A stretch of 64,000 nucleotides of DNA from the NCBI GenBank assembly GCA_003024785.1, contig PUQB01000184.1, positions 363,718 through 427,717 of the forward strand, in the 5' to 3' direction. The translations under genes and the position numbers were made by a program. The stretch is from Selaginella tamariscina (taxonomy: Eukaryota; Streptophyta; Lycopodiopsida; Selaginellales; Selaginellaceae). The number at the start of each line of letters is the position of its first letter. The stretch's first letter is position 1. Under the pieces are notes generated by a model that saw nothing but the letters and a program-made list of their open reading frames with translations, did not search any database and had not been told where the DNA came from. Below, piece by piece: positions 11,165 to 25,200 of this stretch.

Positions 11165-12732
11165 ATTTTAAATAATAAGTAACATTAATTTACATCAAAG
11201 GATAAATGTTCTTTCCTTCACAACATTATTAACACTTCCTTCTATAAGCATTGACAAAGTTCTTATAAGTGATAGCATGCTTGAGGTATTAAATATTTAA
11301 TTTAAATTATTTTCTAATTTAATTATTGATTTACTTATAGGAGGCTGATTCAAAGAAGGGACAATGGTTATAGATGAAAACATGGCTCTCCAATATGTCA
11401 AACACTTGGAAAAAGAGAAAGATAGGGAAGGAGGAGGACGTAGGAAAACTATGAAAGCAATTAAGAAGTGGAGGTGTGTTTCAGCAACTTTACAAGCCCA
11501 AGCATTTTTTACGTACAACAAAACAATGTGAAGCATAATGGGATGAACTAGATAAGAAGCCGACATCAAATCAAAAATTACAAAAGCAACATTCTTTTAG
11601 TAAAACCATCTTACTTTAATAGAGCGATGATTCCATTTATAAAGAAAGATGTTAAAGTTTCATGAGTTTTAAAGAAAGCCTTTATTATAAAATGTTATTA
11701 TGTATGGTAAAATCAAAAGCAAATGTTCCAAGTGCTAATCAAGTTCACATTTCAACACTCTCTACGATGGTGAACAAGTCACCAAGTTAGCTTGAATAAG
11801 CTTTTATTTTATTTTATTTTATTAATTTAATAAATTTTAGATATACGGACTCAAAAAGAGTATCCAAACCTAGATGTTGTACTTTAGACACAAGATCTAA
11901 CAGACATTAATGAGGATGACAAGCTAAAAAATGCAAGTTGGATATAAAAAAAATGCCAATTGTAAGTGTACACCTAAAAGATCTAATGATCTTTTAAAGC
12001 ATATATACAAATGAAGGAAGACAATGATGAGAGACCTTCAAAAGAGTAACCGCCAAATGATTGAGCGTATGGAGGTGATAAATGATCAATGTCATTAAGC
12101 TTTTTAAGCAGCCGTTGATAGAAGAGTTACCATGAATGCAAATGATGTGTAAAGAACTTAAGCTTATTGGGAAGGCTTTTATTTAAACATCTTCACAAGA
12201 GGTAAATATTTGATTCTTTATTGTAAATTAAAATTTAATTATATTGTAATGCACAAGAGTAAATTGTGACAAGTCAACTGTGGGAGTTTAACAAAACTTC
12301 ATAAAATCTTACTTTTAAGGTATAATCTCAATAATGTAAGCATGTTTAATAGTTTTAATAACACATCTTTAATGTGTACTATAATTTCTTTTGAATTAAG
12401 TAGTTTTAGTTTCTTTTTACACATACACGTGTACATATATAGACTAGTAGAGCATGGTGTCTTTCATTTTGCTATCATATGTGTTTTCACATGGTTACAC
12501 ACACATATGTATGTGTGTGTGACATAATAATTCAATAGAGTTCAAGGTCAAGTAATATGTTTGAGCTTGAGTGACGTCAATCGTGTAACAGGAACGCACA
12601 AAAAACTAGTTTTCTGGTTCTTGGCTAATATAAAGCATCGTGAAAAAACATTTCTACGACCCTATTATCCATGCTTGTGTATATGTTACGTAGGAATTGA
12701 CTTCTATACATGATACTGTATCCTTATATGTA
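11165..12732. other. AT-rich intergenic DNA, no gene recognised
   Basis: AT-rich sequence with only short open frames (longest about 90 codons) that show no recognisable domain or codon structure. A run of (CA)/(TG) microsatellite occurs near 12495-12525. Confidence 0.6.
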
Positions 12733-14700
12733 TCACGAGTCTATGTTACACAACGTTAGTTTCAGCGAGACAAAGTAGTATATATACATAGTCTCTGCAA
12801 GTTCAATCTCGACTATCCTGTGGCCGCTTGAGTTCTTAGGTGTCTCAGACAAAGAACCCGACGATGACTTGTGGCGCTGGAATGTGAAACTGTCCGGCCT
12901 CTTCTCGGGGGAACCCGAGGTCGACAAGTTCCCTTGAGAATCTCCCAGCATTCCTTCATCGTAGGCCTACAGTCACTGTCAAGTGCACAACAAGCCAGTG
13001 CCATATGCAATACCCTCTGAACTTGCTCCTTGTCGAACTCCTTCAGCCTCTTATCTACTGTCTCCATTAGAGTCCCTTGCTCCTGCATTTGCCACATCCA
13101 GTCAAGTAATATATTGTCCGGCCCAAACCGAGCGTCGAGTGTTTTCCTCCCTGACACAACCTCGAGGCAGAGAATCCCAAAGCAGTATACATCAGACTTA
13201 GTAGTCGCTCTTCCTTTGTAGGCAACTTCGGGAGCCACATATCCACACGTTCCCGCTCTTGTCATCGTGTGTGAACACTCTGTTCTGTCCAGGAGGCGAG
13301 CCAGTCCAAAGTCACCCAACTTGGGAGTGAAGTCACTGTCTAACAGAACATTGGCAGCCTTGATATCTCTATGCAAAAGACACTCCTCTCTTCCTTCGTG
13401 AAGAAAGAGCACCCCCTCAGCCACACCTTGAAGTATTCCAAACCTCAGACTCCACGATGTCACTAGTTGAGAGGACCCCTCTTTCAAGATATGATCGGCC
13501 ACACTGCCGTTCGACATGTCATAAACAAGCATCAGCTTCCTCTTCGCATGGCACCAACCTCTGAGTCTTACCAGGTTCTTATGGTGGTACTCACCAAGTG
13601 TGGTAAGTTCCGCTACAAACTGATGCTCGGTCTCTTCTGTGACATCCCCGACAACCTTCACCGCAAGAGTCCCACTGAACGTTTTAACCTTGTAGACTCT
13701 TCCAAATCCGCCTCTCCCCAAGAGCTGCCTGTCACTGAAACCCTTTGTGGCAGTATAAAGGGACGAGTAACTATACTGAGCAAGTGAATTCGGACGATAA
13801 AGAATCATCATGCATTTGCAGATACAGTAACCGAGTAACACCACAGCAATAAAAAGAACAGAGGCAACTGATAAAGCGATAATTAATTTCTCACGTGACT
13901 TGCAGATACCTCGACATGATTTCTCTCTTGGTGCATAAACTCTCGAAAAACATAATGAGATGAAAAGTTCCAACTCAGGACCCTGTGAATATCAGTTGTC
14001 AATCCAGTAGAGGCAGAGAATCCGATGTAACTCTTCTCTAGCAGGACATCTGCAAGATCCTTCTCCATTGTTGTGTTAACAGTATCCTAACACGGGCTTC
14101 GTCGAATGATTCTTAGACAGTCCCACTTGTACAAAGTTGCTGGCACCGTTATAGTCTACCCATGCATAGAGAGTGAAATTAGAGTAGAAGTTGAGATCCG
14201 AAGGCAGTGAATGATTTGCAATAGAAGTAATACCATTCACGTCGATACCGATGTGTTGGCCTAAGTCTTGCTCGTCTTCATTCGCATAGCTATCAAACTC
14301 CACAGCAAAGAGATGATTATCTGGCCGTCCATCTGTGGTTCGATTGACCAGCCCCAAGTACATACCAGTGCCTGCAGTAGCGTTTGTTGAGGGCATAAGG
14401 AAGAATGCTAGTCCATCTCCTTGATCGGTTCTGTTGGATATCTGGAATGAGAAGAACGTGGTGAAAGACGCCTCCATTGTGGAATTTGAGAACTGCAGTG
14501 GATCTTTGTAAAACAGACGACCGAATTGATTGTTACCTCCTGTAGTGAAGTACACCGGTACCGTCTGGAGTGAAACTCGTCTTACCGGTCGATATGAAAT
14601 CGTCCCTGTTAAACGGAGGTGCAAAAGAGATGGTGAAATCGCAGATTACTAAAGAGAGAAGTGAATTCCACAACAAGATAAGCTTAACGAGATTCTTCAT
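12733..14700 (-). pseudogene. Lectin receptor-like kinase (LecRK) pseudogene
   Basis: Paralogue of the intact gene at 51244-53160. On the minus strand it starts with a signal peptide (ATG at 14700), then a legume-lectin domain (FFLMPSTNATAGTGMYLGLV, AVEFDSYANEDEQDLGQHIGIDVNG), a transmembrane segment (LFIAVVLLGYCIC) and a Ser/Thr kinase with GRGGFGRVYK, LAVKVVGD, LHRDIKAANVLL, GDFGLAR and APE. Compared with the intact gene there are frameshifts near 14560 (2-nt loss after GVL), 14090, 13920 (juxtamembrane) and 12905 (after RPRVPP), plus an in-frame loss of Tyr in the VYDYMSNGS region. If expressed it would have been a plasma-membrane receptor kinase. Sequencing indels cannot account easily for two 2-nt losses, so it is probably a true pseudogene. 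Confidence 0.85.
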
Positions 14701-15478
14701 AACTTTATGGAGTGAAGACTTCAATTCTTGTCTCTCTAAATTGCTACACAAGTCAGAACTACATGGACATGACTACGTAAAGAACTAGATTTTTACAAAA
14801 CCAGACAGAAACTACCCAATATATAAAATAAAAATAAAAATTTATAAAAAAAAAACCAGGGCTACTTGAAGCTGATTACGTATTCTTTACATATCACCTT
14901 GACTTTTCTTTTAAGGCCGCACACATCCACGCATATAATACACAGATACAAGAAAATGTCGTTAAGAGAATATTTATTAAATTTTAGATTATATTTATTT
15001 GTATTTATATACAAGAATATTCTGTCTTGATATCCATTGGCTACTCAAAGGACGGAAAGGTTAGTCAATAAATAAGTCCATAGAATATTTAGAATATCTT
15101 GAGAAATTCAAACTCAAAAGGATATGCTTGCAGCTGTCCACAAGAGATAGATGCAAATACATTGCATACATCACTAAAAGGTTGAAACCTTGAATAATAT
15201 CATCAAAATGATTTTGAAAAACATTACACATTTTATAAGGGATATCCCCATATATCATTATTAAACAATTTTAAAAGGTTATTGGCATATATTTTATAAG
15301 CAAAACTTGTATATGTTGGAATGGTTTAACTTACAATTTAAAAATAAGTACTACACAAGATTGAAAATGAAAAATTAGTATAAAAAACTTCACTATAAAA
15401 AAAAACAATGCTAAAATTACCTAAAGAAAACTTATATTTAAAACCACCAGATAAATCAGAACTAGAATTTAAAAGAAT
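14701..15478. other. AT-rich spacer, no gene recognised
   Basis: Upstream region of the LecRK pseudogene, then AT-rich sequence. Nothing coding is recognisable; any promoter elements of the former gene are not distinctive. Confidence 0.6.
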
Positions 15479-15626
15479 TTTAAGGTCCTCTTTATGACTA
15501 TAATTTAGCATAGTGGAATTTTAATATACATCGAATTGATCATAATATGGACTACTCACTCTTGTATATAAGCTAGGGTTTTTAAGTGAATAAAATATGC
15601 ACATTTTTATATTTTAAGTTCTCACA
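15479..15626 (+). repeat. 5' LTR of element G
   Basis: Shares TAAGGTCC at the start, ACTCACTCTTGTATATAAG in the middle and AATATGCACATTT...CTCACA at the end with 20289-20451. TATATAAG is a likely TATA box. Confidence 0.7.
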
Positions 15627-17924
15627 TTGGTGAAGGTGAGGAACATCTCTAATTGTTCTTACAGAACATTTGGATTTGTGACTTTTTTGTGTAGACTTTT
15701 TAGATATAGTTTTTTATTGTTTGTTCTTATAGTTTATATTCTTTTCTTTTTATACATTGTTGTGCAATAAACAAATCCTTTGTCTACAGAGCAACTACTT
15801 ATGCAATTGTTAATGTTACGTGGGTACAATTGAATGATTAGACTTAGTTGATGATGATGTTTAGGGCACATGGTGTTACTCATGCTCCTCCGGCGAATCC
15901 TTGAGTCCAATCAGATGTCTTCTGTGGAAGTTTTGGGGATGATGTGTACCATTAATTTGATCATTTCATAGTGGTAATCACACATCATTCCTAAGATGAT
16001 GCTCAGTGTTTATGAGAGTTTCCTACTTGTTTTCAGGGGATAGCATTATAATAGTAGAATGGTCTGGATGTAGTAACTCATAGGGATTGAAGTACTCTTT
16101 CAGTAGTCTTTAAATGCATATTTGGGCATGCTGACGACTATGATAATGATTTTTAGTAATTGCATCGTATTCGTTTGGAGCCGTTTGAGTTAGTGATGCA
16201 ATTTGATATTTGCTTTCAGAGCCTTTTGCTTTGTGCAGAGCTAACATGTTGGAGCGAATCAAGTTAGGCATGTTGTGACCAACACTTATCAAGACCTTGT
16301 GGGGCTTGTGCAGGCACTAACTTTAGTGACCCTTGACAATGCTCTATGGCTTGCACAATGATATGAGACATCGCCTCTTCCAATTGCAGCTTCGCTGCTT
16401 TAGTTTCACTTCATGTTTGGGACGGTCTTGCTTCGTTGGAGGTTGAGGTTGTTGCTGCCCGTGTACCAAGACAAGGTTGGGTTGTGGATGTGGACATGGA
16501 TGCGTTGTCCATTGTTGGGCATGTGACAAGGTTGGACACACATATCAACATGTCAATGTTTTCCCGATTGGCATCATCCATTTCTGAGGTGGAGGCCTTA
16601 GCATCAACAATGTTCGATTGGTGCTGTTGTAGTGGAAGGCCTTGATGCAGCAAATTTTTTAAGAAACAAAGAATCGCGCAAGTATAGAAGGGTCCTTATG
16701 CAAATAATTTGGTAACCCTATGTCTTTCTTTCGGGAGTCTCATTCAAGGGGTTCAATTGGTACCAGTTCATCTTGTCTTTACTTTTTAAACTCAATTTGG
16801 TAACATAACACGTTATGTTTCCTTTCAGTGTTTGGTTGATATAGACTTGAGTTGTCTTTTATTCCTCAGTTTACTACTACACATTGTTGTCTTCATTTGC
16901 GTCGTGCGATAAAGCTAGTCTTCATTTTTATGGCAATGGTCACACTCATGCTTGTTCACAAGATGAGACTAACATAGCCATTTTGTGGACGATCGTGAAC
17001 TTGAGCTTTAATTACGTAGGTGGTGCTAAATAAAGTTTTTGACCTTATTCTTGGTGTGGATTGGTTGACTGGCAATCATGTCAAGTGTGACTTTGAAAAG
17101 TCTTCCCCTTGTTTGACTCTCCATCATCTTTTTTTCATTTCCTTTACTTTTATTTAACTTCGTTTATCTGTTTCTACCTCTGCTTAAATCACTTTGTTTC
17201 ACTTTTATTTTCTACCATTTTTTCTTCATGCCCTTCCATTTCCTCTCTGGATCCCTCAGACGATCATTATGATGCAATTGTTTATTAGCTCAAGAAAGAG
17301 TATGTTGATCTCTTCGACTTTAATTGGTTATATGGGCCCAAGATTACAACACGTCACCCTATTCCAACTAAGGATGCTAGATTGATCAAGGTACATGTTC
17401 GGTTTAATCACCAAAAGAGCTTAAGATTTGCGGGCAAATGTTAAGGAGATCTTGGAGAATAGTGTTATCTAGAAGTTTCGAAGTTCTTAGGTGTGCGAAT
17501 CTTATCTTGTGACGAAGCCAAATAAGAGCATTCAGTTTTATATCGATTATTGCATGTTAAATGATGTGACTATTTTGGATGGTTACCCACTTCCTCATAT
17601 TGCAGATCTTTTAATCGACTAGGGCAAAGCCGTTAATTCATTAAGCTAGATCTCACCTATAGATATTGGCAAATTTAGATGGTTAACATGGACATTCTCA
17701 AGACTGCTTTTTAAACACCTTTTGACTTATATGAGTTCTTGGTGATGTCTTTTGGTTTGAATAATGCTCCAATAACTTTCTAGTGTATGATGAATGAGGT
17801 TTTTTGTGATATGTTGAAGGTGACTGCCAACTTCATCAATGATGTTTTGATTCATTTGAAGGTGATGTGGGAGGATGATGATGATGATGTACGCAAAGTT
17901 TTGGTTTAGCTATATGAAGTTGAT

Positions 17925-18422
17925 TTGAATGTAAGCAGTCTAAGTGTATGTTTGAATCTAAGGACATCATTTATTTTGGCTACTGCATTTCCCAAAGGTT
18001 TGCAAGTCGATCATGATAAACTTATCACAATTCTAAAATTCTTTACATTGAAGTTTGTAAATGATGTGCAACGTTTTCTTGTCAAGGTACAATATTTTAG
18101 TCATTTTATTGATCATCTTTTAAATTGTATTGCACTGTTGTGGGATCGTTCACAACACTTTCTTGGTAGGGTATTTGGTCATTTTATTGATCATCTTTCA
18201 AATCATATTACACTCTTGTGGGTGTTATTAAAGTCGTCAACATCATTTCTTGTTTGGTATAAGAACTATAAACATGTGTTTGCAGATCTTAAGGAGTTGT
18301 TGACAACTCCTTTAGTTTTGGCATATCTTGATTACACTCGTTTCTTCATCTTGTGTGTGAATGCTTCTGACATCAGTCTCGAGGGCATGTTGATGCAAAA
18401 GAGTACAAGTGTGCCTAATTAG
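17925..18422 (+). pseudogene. Element G RT/RNase H fragment
   Basis: Longest remaining open stretch (165 codons). It holds the RT thumb/connection (VFADLKELLTTPLVLAYLDYTRFF) and the first RNase H strand (ILCVNASDISLEGML; family consensus has DASxxGxGAVL). A duplicated segment (FxHFIDHLxNxIxLLW) occurs twice inside it. It continues as recognisable but stop-containing sequence on both sides. Confidence 0.7.
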
Positions 18423-20288
18423 CGTCATCCCATTGCATACATTAGCTATATGTTGCAACTAGTAGAGGTGAACTACTTCATAAATAGAGGAGTGTCTAAC
18501 AATAGTTTGGGGTTTTTGAAAAACTCCATGATGTTGTTGGAAGGCAATCATGTTACGATCATTTCATTGTTGAAGCAGAGAACTTGGTTGGCCATACTAT
18601 TCGGTAGGCCTTGAAGCTTCAAATTTACAACTTTGAAGTTGCTCCCCAAGAACATAAGAAGGTCTAGGAGATGGAACGTGGAAAGGAGCACAAAGGAGAT
18701 AGCTCTAAACCATGAGGTAAATTTCTATTTGTTTAAAGATGCAATTTTCAAAAAGATTCCATCACATGTGATAAGGTAAGTGCACTTGTCCTTTGTGTAG
18801 AGTTGAGAAGGTGTAAGAAAAGCTCAAGAAAGAGCATCAACAACTCCCTGGGCAAATTGTTCCAGGATTAGTGGATTTTTGGACAAAGATTTAGTGCCGT
18901 AAACATTTGTTGTGCTTGACGTCTAGTGTCCGCAAGGTGTAGAGTTAAATTTGCCTTTTTTGAACAAGGTTTGTAAAGTTCAAAAGATTGAACTGTGAAT
19001 CCAAAGGCTTCGTAAGGGGTTTGAGAATCCTACATCACTTGCTGATGTGTTGTCATTCAAGCACTTACATTTCTCAATATTGCCTTTAGGACAACCTTCT
19101 TTATTTGTGGGGATTGATCCAAATGATCAATTGTGATTAGTCCATGCTTCCTCACTTACCATGACTCTCATGTTCTCAGTGGGCACATGGGACATCATCA
19201 TGTGATTGAGAAGCTAAATAAATCTTTCTATTGACTAGAGTTGAGAGGAGATGTAATCCAGTATGTGCATAGTTGTTTATGGTGCCAAGCTTGCAATACC
19301 CCTCTTATACTTTGAAGGACGATTGGAGTTAATTGTAATTTCTCATTTGTTTGAGTTAGTGGAGTTTGATTTGATGGGGCCTTCTAAGGTCAATTGTTAA
19401 CAATGAGTATTATTGTCGCTTCTAATTACCTAACTCGTTGGGTGGAAGTTGGTGCTCTTGCTGCGACTGCTTCTAATGTTGCCACTTTCTTCTTAATCAG
19501 GTAGTGTTATAGCATTCTTGTCCGAAGCGGATTCTCTCAAACAATTTGTGTTTATGGCTAAGGCATTTCATGTCTTGACGTTTTGACTAGGGAGTGTTTA
19601 TCATCCTCAAATAAATGATTTGATGGAACAGCTCGTAAGAACTTTTAAAAAGATGATTGCGAAGTATGTAAATTTTCAACATTCAAATTGGAATGTTATA
19701 TGCCATCTCTCCAATATTCTTATGTCATTAGAGTATAGAGTTCCGTTAGTACTTCACCATATAAGCTTTTATATGGTCATGCCCTAGTGTTATTGATAGA
19801 GTTGAGTCTACCTTCGCACTTGTCACAAGCTGCTAATGTTAGGTCCTAGGATCGGTATTTAACGAGCATTCTTTTATTGGTCTAAGCGGAGTCTACAAAA
19901 CACTTGGGCCATGTACAAGTGGGACAATAATGACACTACAACTCTCATCATTGCCCACTTGCGTAATACAAAGTGAATGAGCTAGTGTTGGTTCGTTTCC
20001 CAAGCTTACATTACATGGTTTGGCCAAGAGTCTCCTTGCTTAGTGGAAGGAACCATATCAAGCGCTACAACTGGTAAGGCCGCAAGTTTATGAGGTTCAA
20101 CACAAGATTAAACTCGATCCTCCATAGATTATGCATGTGCAACACTTCAAGTGTTCAATGCAGTGAGGTCAATAACAAGTTGTGCCGCCTATAGATCCAC
20201 CAATGCCTCCTCTTGATGTTCCTCCAGATCTGGGTCCATTTACCAATGAACCTTAACAACCTTACATCCTTTCAAAAAAAAGAAATGA

Positions 20289-20451
20289 TGTAAGGTCCAT
20301 ATGTACGGCTACAATGCCATTATATAATTTGTAGTGGGGTTTTAATAACCATTGAATTAATTTCAATTTATTTAAACCACTCACTCTTGTATATAAGTTA
20401 TGATTTTTGGGCTAATAGAATATGCACATTTATGTACCCTTAGCTCTCACA
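20289..20451 (+). repeat. 3' LTR of element G
   Basis: TGTAAGGTCC...AGCTCTCACA, with TATATAAG at about 20393. Diverged from the 5' LTR, consistent with an old insertion. Confidence 0.7.
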
Positions 20452-21522
20452 AAATGAAATTAAAATTCAAAATTCCAAATAAACCACATCAAAGATGTTG
20501 AAATGGATTAAGATCTTATATTACTATAATAAGACATCTTAATACTTCATGTGACCATACTAACATTTTAACATGTACACAACATTATTTATCTTGTTAT
20601 TTCTCTTATTAGGTAAACATGTACTCTTACAAATAAGATAATACACATGATTAAATAATGATTTATTTATATATATTTTTTCTATAAAGAAAATAATAAC
20701 AAGTTATACTTATCAATCTCATTAAAATAAAAAATTAAATATTAAAATTAAGAGTGAGCATACATTTTAATAATATAACGTTAATAATTGTTTTAGGAAT
20801 CATTACTAAAATATTCAATTTTGGAAGTGTGTTCTAGGTGTATCAACATTGTGTTACATTGTTTGAAAGTATATCCAAAATTTATTTAAGTTATATAGTT
20901 TCGATACATGTTATCATGGTTTCTATTTTTCTTTGCAAAACTCTTAATTTTATACTTAAGGAATACTTAAGGCAAAGACACAATCTCTGTAATGTACTTA
21001 GGACTTCTAAGTCATCAACGCTAAAGTAAATTTTACTTAGGTTAGTATTCACTCACTGTAAAATCTTTCCTTTAGGAAAGTCTTAGAGGTATCATTAATT
21101 AGAGCTTTAGAATTAGTCTTTAGTCTTGAGCAAAATAACATCCAACACGGAGATTCCTAGTTGACGGTGGTTTGACCATGTCAAACTGCCAGTCGGCATG
21201 AACGAGTGGCAGGGCCAAATAGCCAAGTGGGGAAGGTACAGTAGGTACTAACCAACGATGACAGCTGTTAGGCGGCGCTTACAGAGGCCTAGATCCAATC
21301 GACTACCAAGGTACTCAAGATAGCACGTTTGAGGGAGGCACATAAATGTTATAGGGCAGGACTCTGTCACAAGGTGGCAGACCAGTAGGGAGTGCCACCT
21401 AAACTTAAGGTTTAGCACCAGCCGACCCACAATATAAACAGGAAGGTTAATAGTGAGTTGTCATCTTCTTTGTATCTTGCTCCACCTTCTCTGGGGAAGG
21501 GGCCATCTTGTATCTGGACATG

Positions 21523-21579
<57 letters not shown>

Positions 21580-21810
21580 TTTCTTCTATCTACCACATTT
21601 TCCAATTGTCCTCCTCTTTGCCCTCTCTTGGTCCAATGATATCCTTCCAAGGAGGCAATAGCACTGCGCCCAGGGGAACCCCTACTCACCTATACATGGA
21701 CCCTCGCGGTGTCCATCACCGCACATTTTAGCATCTCCTGAGGTAAAGGCCGACTCATCGGTGTGGACCCTCAGGATTGGGTGTTGGCAACAACGTCTTG
21801 GCAACATCGT
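20452..21810. other. AT-rich spacer and unassigned GC-richer block
   Basis: 20452-21120 is AT-rich with no gene. 21130-21810 is richer in GC and looks like part of an unrecognised repeat (no domains), interrupted by a TA microsatellite. The sequence continues after element B at 34017, so B landed inside this block. Confidence 0.5.
21525..21577. repeat. (AT)n microsatellite
   Basis: Uninterrupted AT dinucleotide repeat of about 26 units. Confidence 0.95.
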
Positions 21811-21815
21811 CTTGG

Positions 21816-22241
21816 TGTCAAGCCACGACCCAAGAGCAAGATAAGAACAAGAAGGCTTGACTCAAGAACAAGGCAAGAGCAAGGAACAAGACAAGAACAA
21901 GGAACAAGATAAAATGATCGTAGAATGACTGGTGTTGATAGTAACTGATTGTACAACAATTAGGTCAGAGCTTTTATACTCACAACTCCAAGCTAATTGG
22001 TCATGAGTCTAATCTGGTCATGAGCTAAAAATAGTGACCCTTATCCTTAGGCATATCCTTGTAGGTATATCCTGTAGGATATCCTGTAGCATATCTGTAG
22101 GTATATCCTATAGCATATCCTGTAGGAATATCCTATAGGTATATCCTGTAGGAATATCCTACAGGCATATCTGTAGGTATATCCTATAGGCATATCCTGT
22201 AACCCATATCCTATATCTGTATCATGTATCGGGTCGTGACA
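21816..22241 (-). repeat. 3' LTR of element B
   Basis: 426 bp, TGTCAAGCCACGACCC...GGGTCGTGACA, followed by the complement of the polypurine tract. Contains tandem ATATCCTGTAGG-type units. Confidence 0.93.
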
Positions 22242-22249
22242 GCACCTCC

Positions 22250-25200
22250 TCCCTAAGGACGAGTTCCACGAGTCTTGGGACCTGTTTAGCAGGATAACCC
22301 GATGGAAAGCAGCAACTTTGGAAGAAGCATGGAGTAAGTTGGATGCAGGTTCCCAAGTGCGATCGGTAGGCAAATAACCTTTCCAATCCACCAAGTATTG
22401 AAGTTGGCGGCGATGAAGACGAGAATCAAGGATGGCTGCAACTTCGTACTCAGGTTCACCGTCAATGACCACAGAGGGGGAGGAGAAGAAGCACGACCAG
22501 AAGAGAAGAAGGATGATACGGCTCCAACAAAGAGGTGTGAAACACAGGATGAAGTTTCACCGTAGATGGTAACTCGAGTCGGAAAGCTACAGGATTGACC
22601 TCAGCCGCAATCCTGTAAGGGCCCAATCGTTGAAAATCCAACTTAGAAGAAGGCCTGTTGGTGCGAATATGCCGACGAAGAAGCCACACGAGATCACCAA
22701 TCTTGTATGTAGGTGCCGGTTGACGATGAGCATCAGCATGATGCTTGTACCGTTCCTGTGCCTGCTGAAGATGAACCCGGAGATCCTCATGTACCTGACG
22801 AAGATGCTGGAGACGATCCTGTACTGCAGGAGCGGAAGAAGGAGAAGCAGGAGGAGCAAAGTCAAAACGTGGATGGTAGCCTGTAAGAGCAAAGAAAGGT
22901 GTCTGGCCTGTAGATGCGTGAACGGAGTTGTTGTAGGCAAACTCCGCCATTGGAAGAAGGTCCAACCAGTTGTCCTGTTGGTAACTGATGAAGCAGCAAA
23001 GATATTGCTCCAAGGTCTGAATCGTGCGTTCTGACTGCCCATCAGTTTGTGGATGGTATCCTGAAGAAAGGTCCGCTTTAACCTGTAGACTCCGAGAAGT
23101 TCTCGCCAAAACTTGGACATGAATTGTGGGCCTCGATCAGAAACAATGCTCTCAGAAGACCATGGTGTCGGAATACTTCGCGGATCACCAACTCAGCAGT
23201 TGTCTGGCCTGTAGCAGTCTTGTGACATGGTAGGAAATGAGCTGTTTGGTGAAACGGTCAACCACCACAAGAACTGCATCAAATCCACGAGAAGGAGGAA
23301 GATCTGTGAGGAAATCCATAGAAATGGATCTCCAAGGAGCAGAAGGAACAGGAAGAGGACGAAGAAGACCAGAGGGTGCGTGACGAGGCATCTTCGACCT
23401 ATTGCAGGTGTCACAACTCCGTACAAACTTGTCCACAAAACCTCGCAACCCAGGCCACCAATAGTTGCGAGTCACCAACTCAACTGTCTTGGCCACACCA
23501 AAATGTCCTGTAGCCGGGGTATCATGACAATCCTGTACCACACGAGTCCTGCAAACACCAACAGGAACGTACAGGAGACCTTCCCGGTACAGGAGTCCGT
23601 CCTGTATGGCAAACAACTTGTAGTCTGTACGGGAACTGGAGGAAGAGGAACTTGCGATGTCAGGACTAATGTGTGAAAACACATTCTTGCCAAGTCGTCT
23701 GTAGCCAACTGCAAACGGATGTCCTGTAGGAGTGTGGAATCTGCTGGAGCCTGATGAACTTGTAGTGCTGCAAGCCGAAGTCGATCAGGACCCAACAACA
23801 CTTGCTTTTGACAGTCATATGCAGGATCGCCCGGGGTCGGTGCAAGGTAAGAGCGCCTAGACAATGCATCCGCCTTGCCATTTCGAAAACCAGGCCTGTA
23901 GATGATGACGAAATCAAAACGTGATAGGAACTCCGCCCACCTAGCCTGTCGCCGACTGAGAACTCGAGCCGTTTGAAAATACTCCAGGTTCTTGTGATCC
24001 GTAAGAACTTGTACAGGATGCGCAGCACCTTCCAGGAAATGCCGCCACTCCTCGAACGAATCCACAATGGCCTTGAGTTCCTTGTCATGAATCTCGTAAT
24101 TGATCTCCGAAAGGAACTTACGAGAGTGAAAAGCTACAGGATGAAGCAACTTGTCTTCTCCAACTTGTGATAGAACAGATCCTACTGCAAAATCCGAGGC
24201 ATCTGCTTCAACAAGAAGGGACGAGAAGGATCAGGATGTGCTAAAATCGGAGCTGTCGTGAAGGTCCTTGAGTGTTGTGAATGCATGTTCCGCCTTGTCG
24301 GACCAAGAGAACACTCCTGTGCGCTTGGTGAGTTCCGTGAGTGGAAGTACACGCTTGGAGAAGTCCTGTATGAAACGCCTGTAGAAGTTTGCAAAGCCAA
24401 GGAAACATTGTACATCTCGTACAGACTTGGGCCTCTCCCACTCCGCGATAGTCTTCACCTTGTGCATGTCCATGGAAACGCCAGCAGAGAGACGATGTAG
24501 CCCAAGAACTCCACAGTATCCCTGTCGAAAAACACTTCTGCATACAGGCCATGCTCGCGAAGCCTCTGTAGACTAGTCGTACATGCTTGTCATGAGCCGC
24601 CTGGTCCTTGGAGAAAATCAAAATGTCATCGAGGTAGATTACCACAAACTGGTCCAAGAAGTCACGAAAGATGTCGTTCACCATGTGTTGGAACACGGCT
24701 GGGGCATTGGTAAGGCATCACCGTGTACTCGAAGTGTCCATACCTTGTACGAAAGGCAGTCTTCCACTCATCGCCTGGACGAATCCGTACAAGATTGTAA
24801 GCCCCTCGTAAGTCGATCTTCGTGAACACCTTTGCTCCTTGCAGCCGATCGAGAAGTTCCGGATCAATGGCAACGGGTACCGGTTCCGAATGGTGACTTG
24901 ATTCAAACCTCTGTAGTCCACAACCAAACGTAAACTCCCATCTTTCTTCTTGACAAAGAAGATAGGTGCTCCTGCAGGGGACTTTGAGTGACGAATGAAG
25001 CCGGATGCCAAGTTTTCCTCGATGTACTGACGAAGAACCTCCAATTCTGTAGGTGACAGTGCATAAATCGGTCCGAACGGTGGAGTCTTTCCTTCCACAA
25101 GATCGATAGGACAGTCGTAGGACCTGTGAACAGGAAGAACTGCAGCCTTGTGCTTGTCAAAAACGTCTGAAAGGAGTGATACTTGGATGGCAGGGAAGAA

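Larger units (their letters stand above)
15479..20451 (+). mobile_element. Degenerate Ty3/Gypsy element G, plus strand
   Basis: Two diverged LTRs (about 15479-15626 and 20289-20451) bracket a decayed gag-pol. Visible on the plus strand: protease/RT junction text DLILGVDWL (about 17040), an RT fragment corresponding to FYIDYCMLNDVTILDGYPLPHIADLL (about 17535-17615), an RT-RNase H connection TPLVLAYLDYTRFFILCVNASD (about 18305-18375), and an integrase zinc-binding region HMG...HSCLWCQAC (about 19183-19300). In-frame stops and frameshifts are frequent. Domains differ from the chromovirus family A-D, so this is a separate and older lineage. I see no clear target duplication. Confidence 0.8.

Noticed and set aside
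11297..11569. 90-codon minus-strand frame in the AT-rich spacer
   Set aside because: No recognisable domain, low complexity and no supporting context.
15474..20456. Target duplication for element G
   Set aside because: AGAAT on the left and AAATG on the right do not match, and the LTR ends are too diverged to fix boundaries.
24258..25160. Open frames on the plus strand across element B, and antisense frames across A and C
   Set aside because: They mirror RT, RNase H and integrase on the coding strand and have no independent domains.
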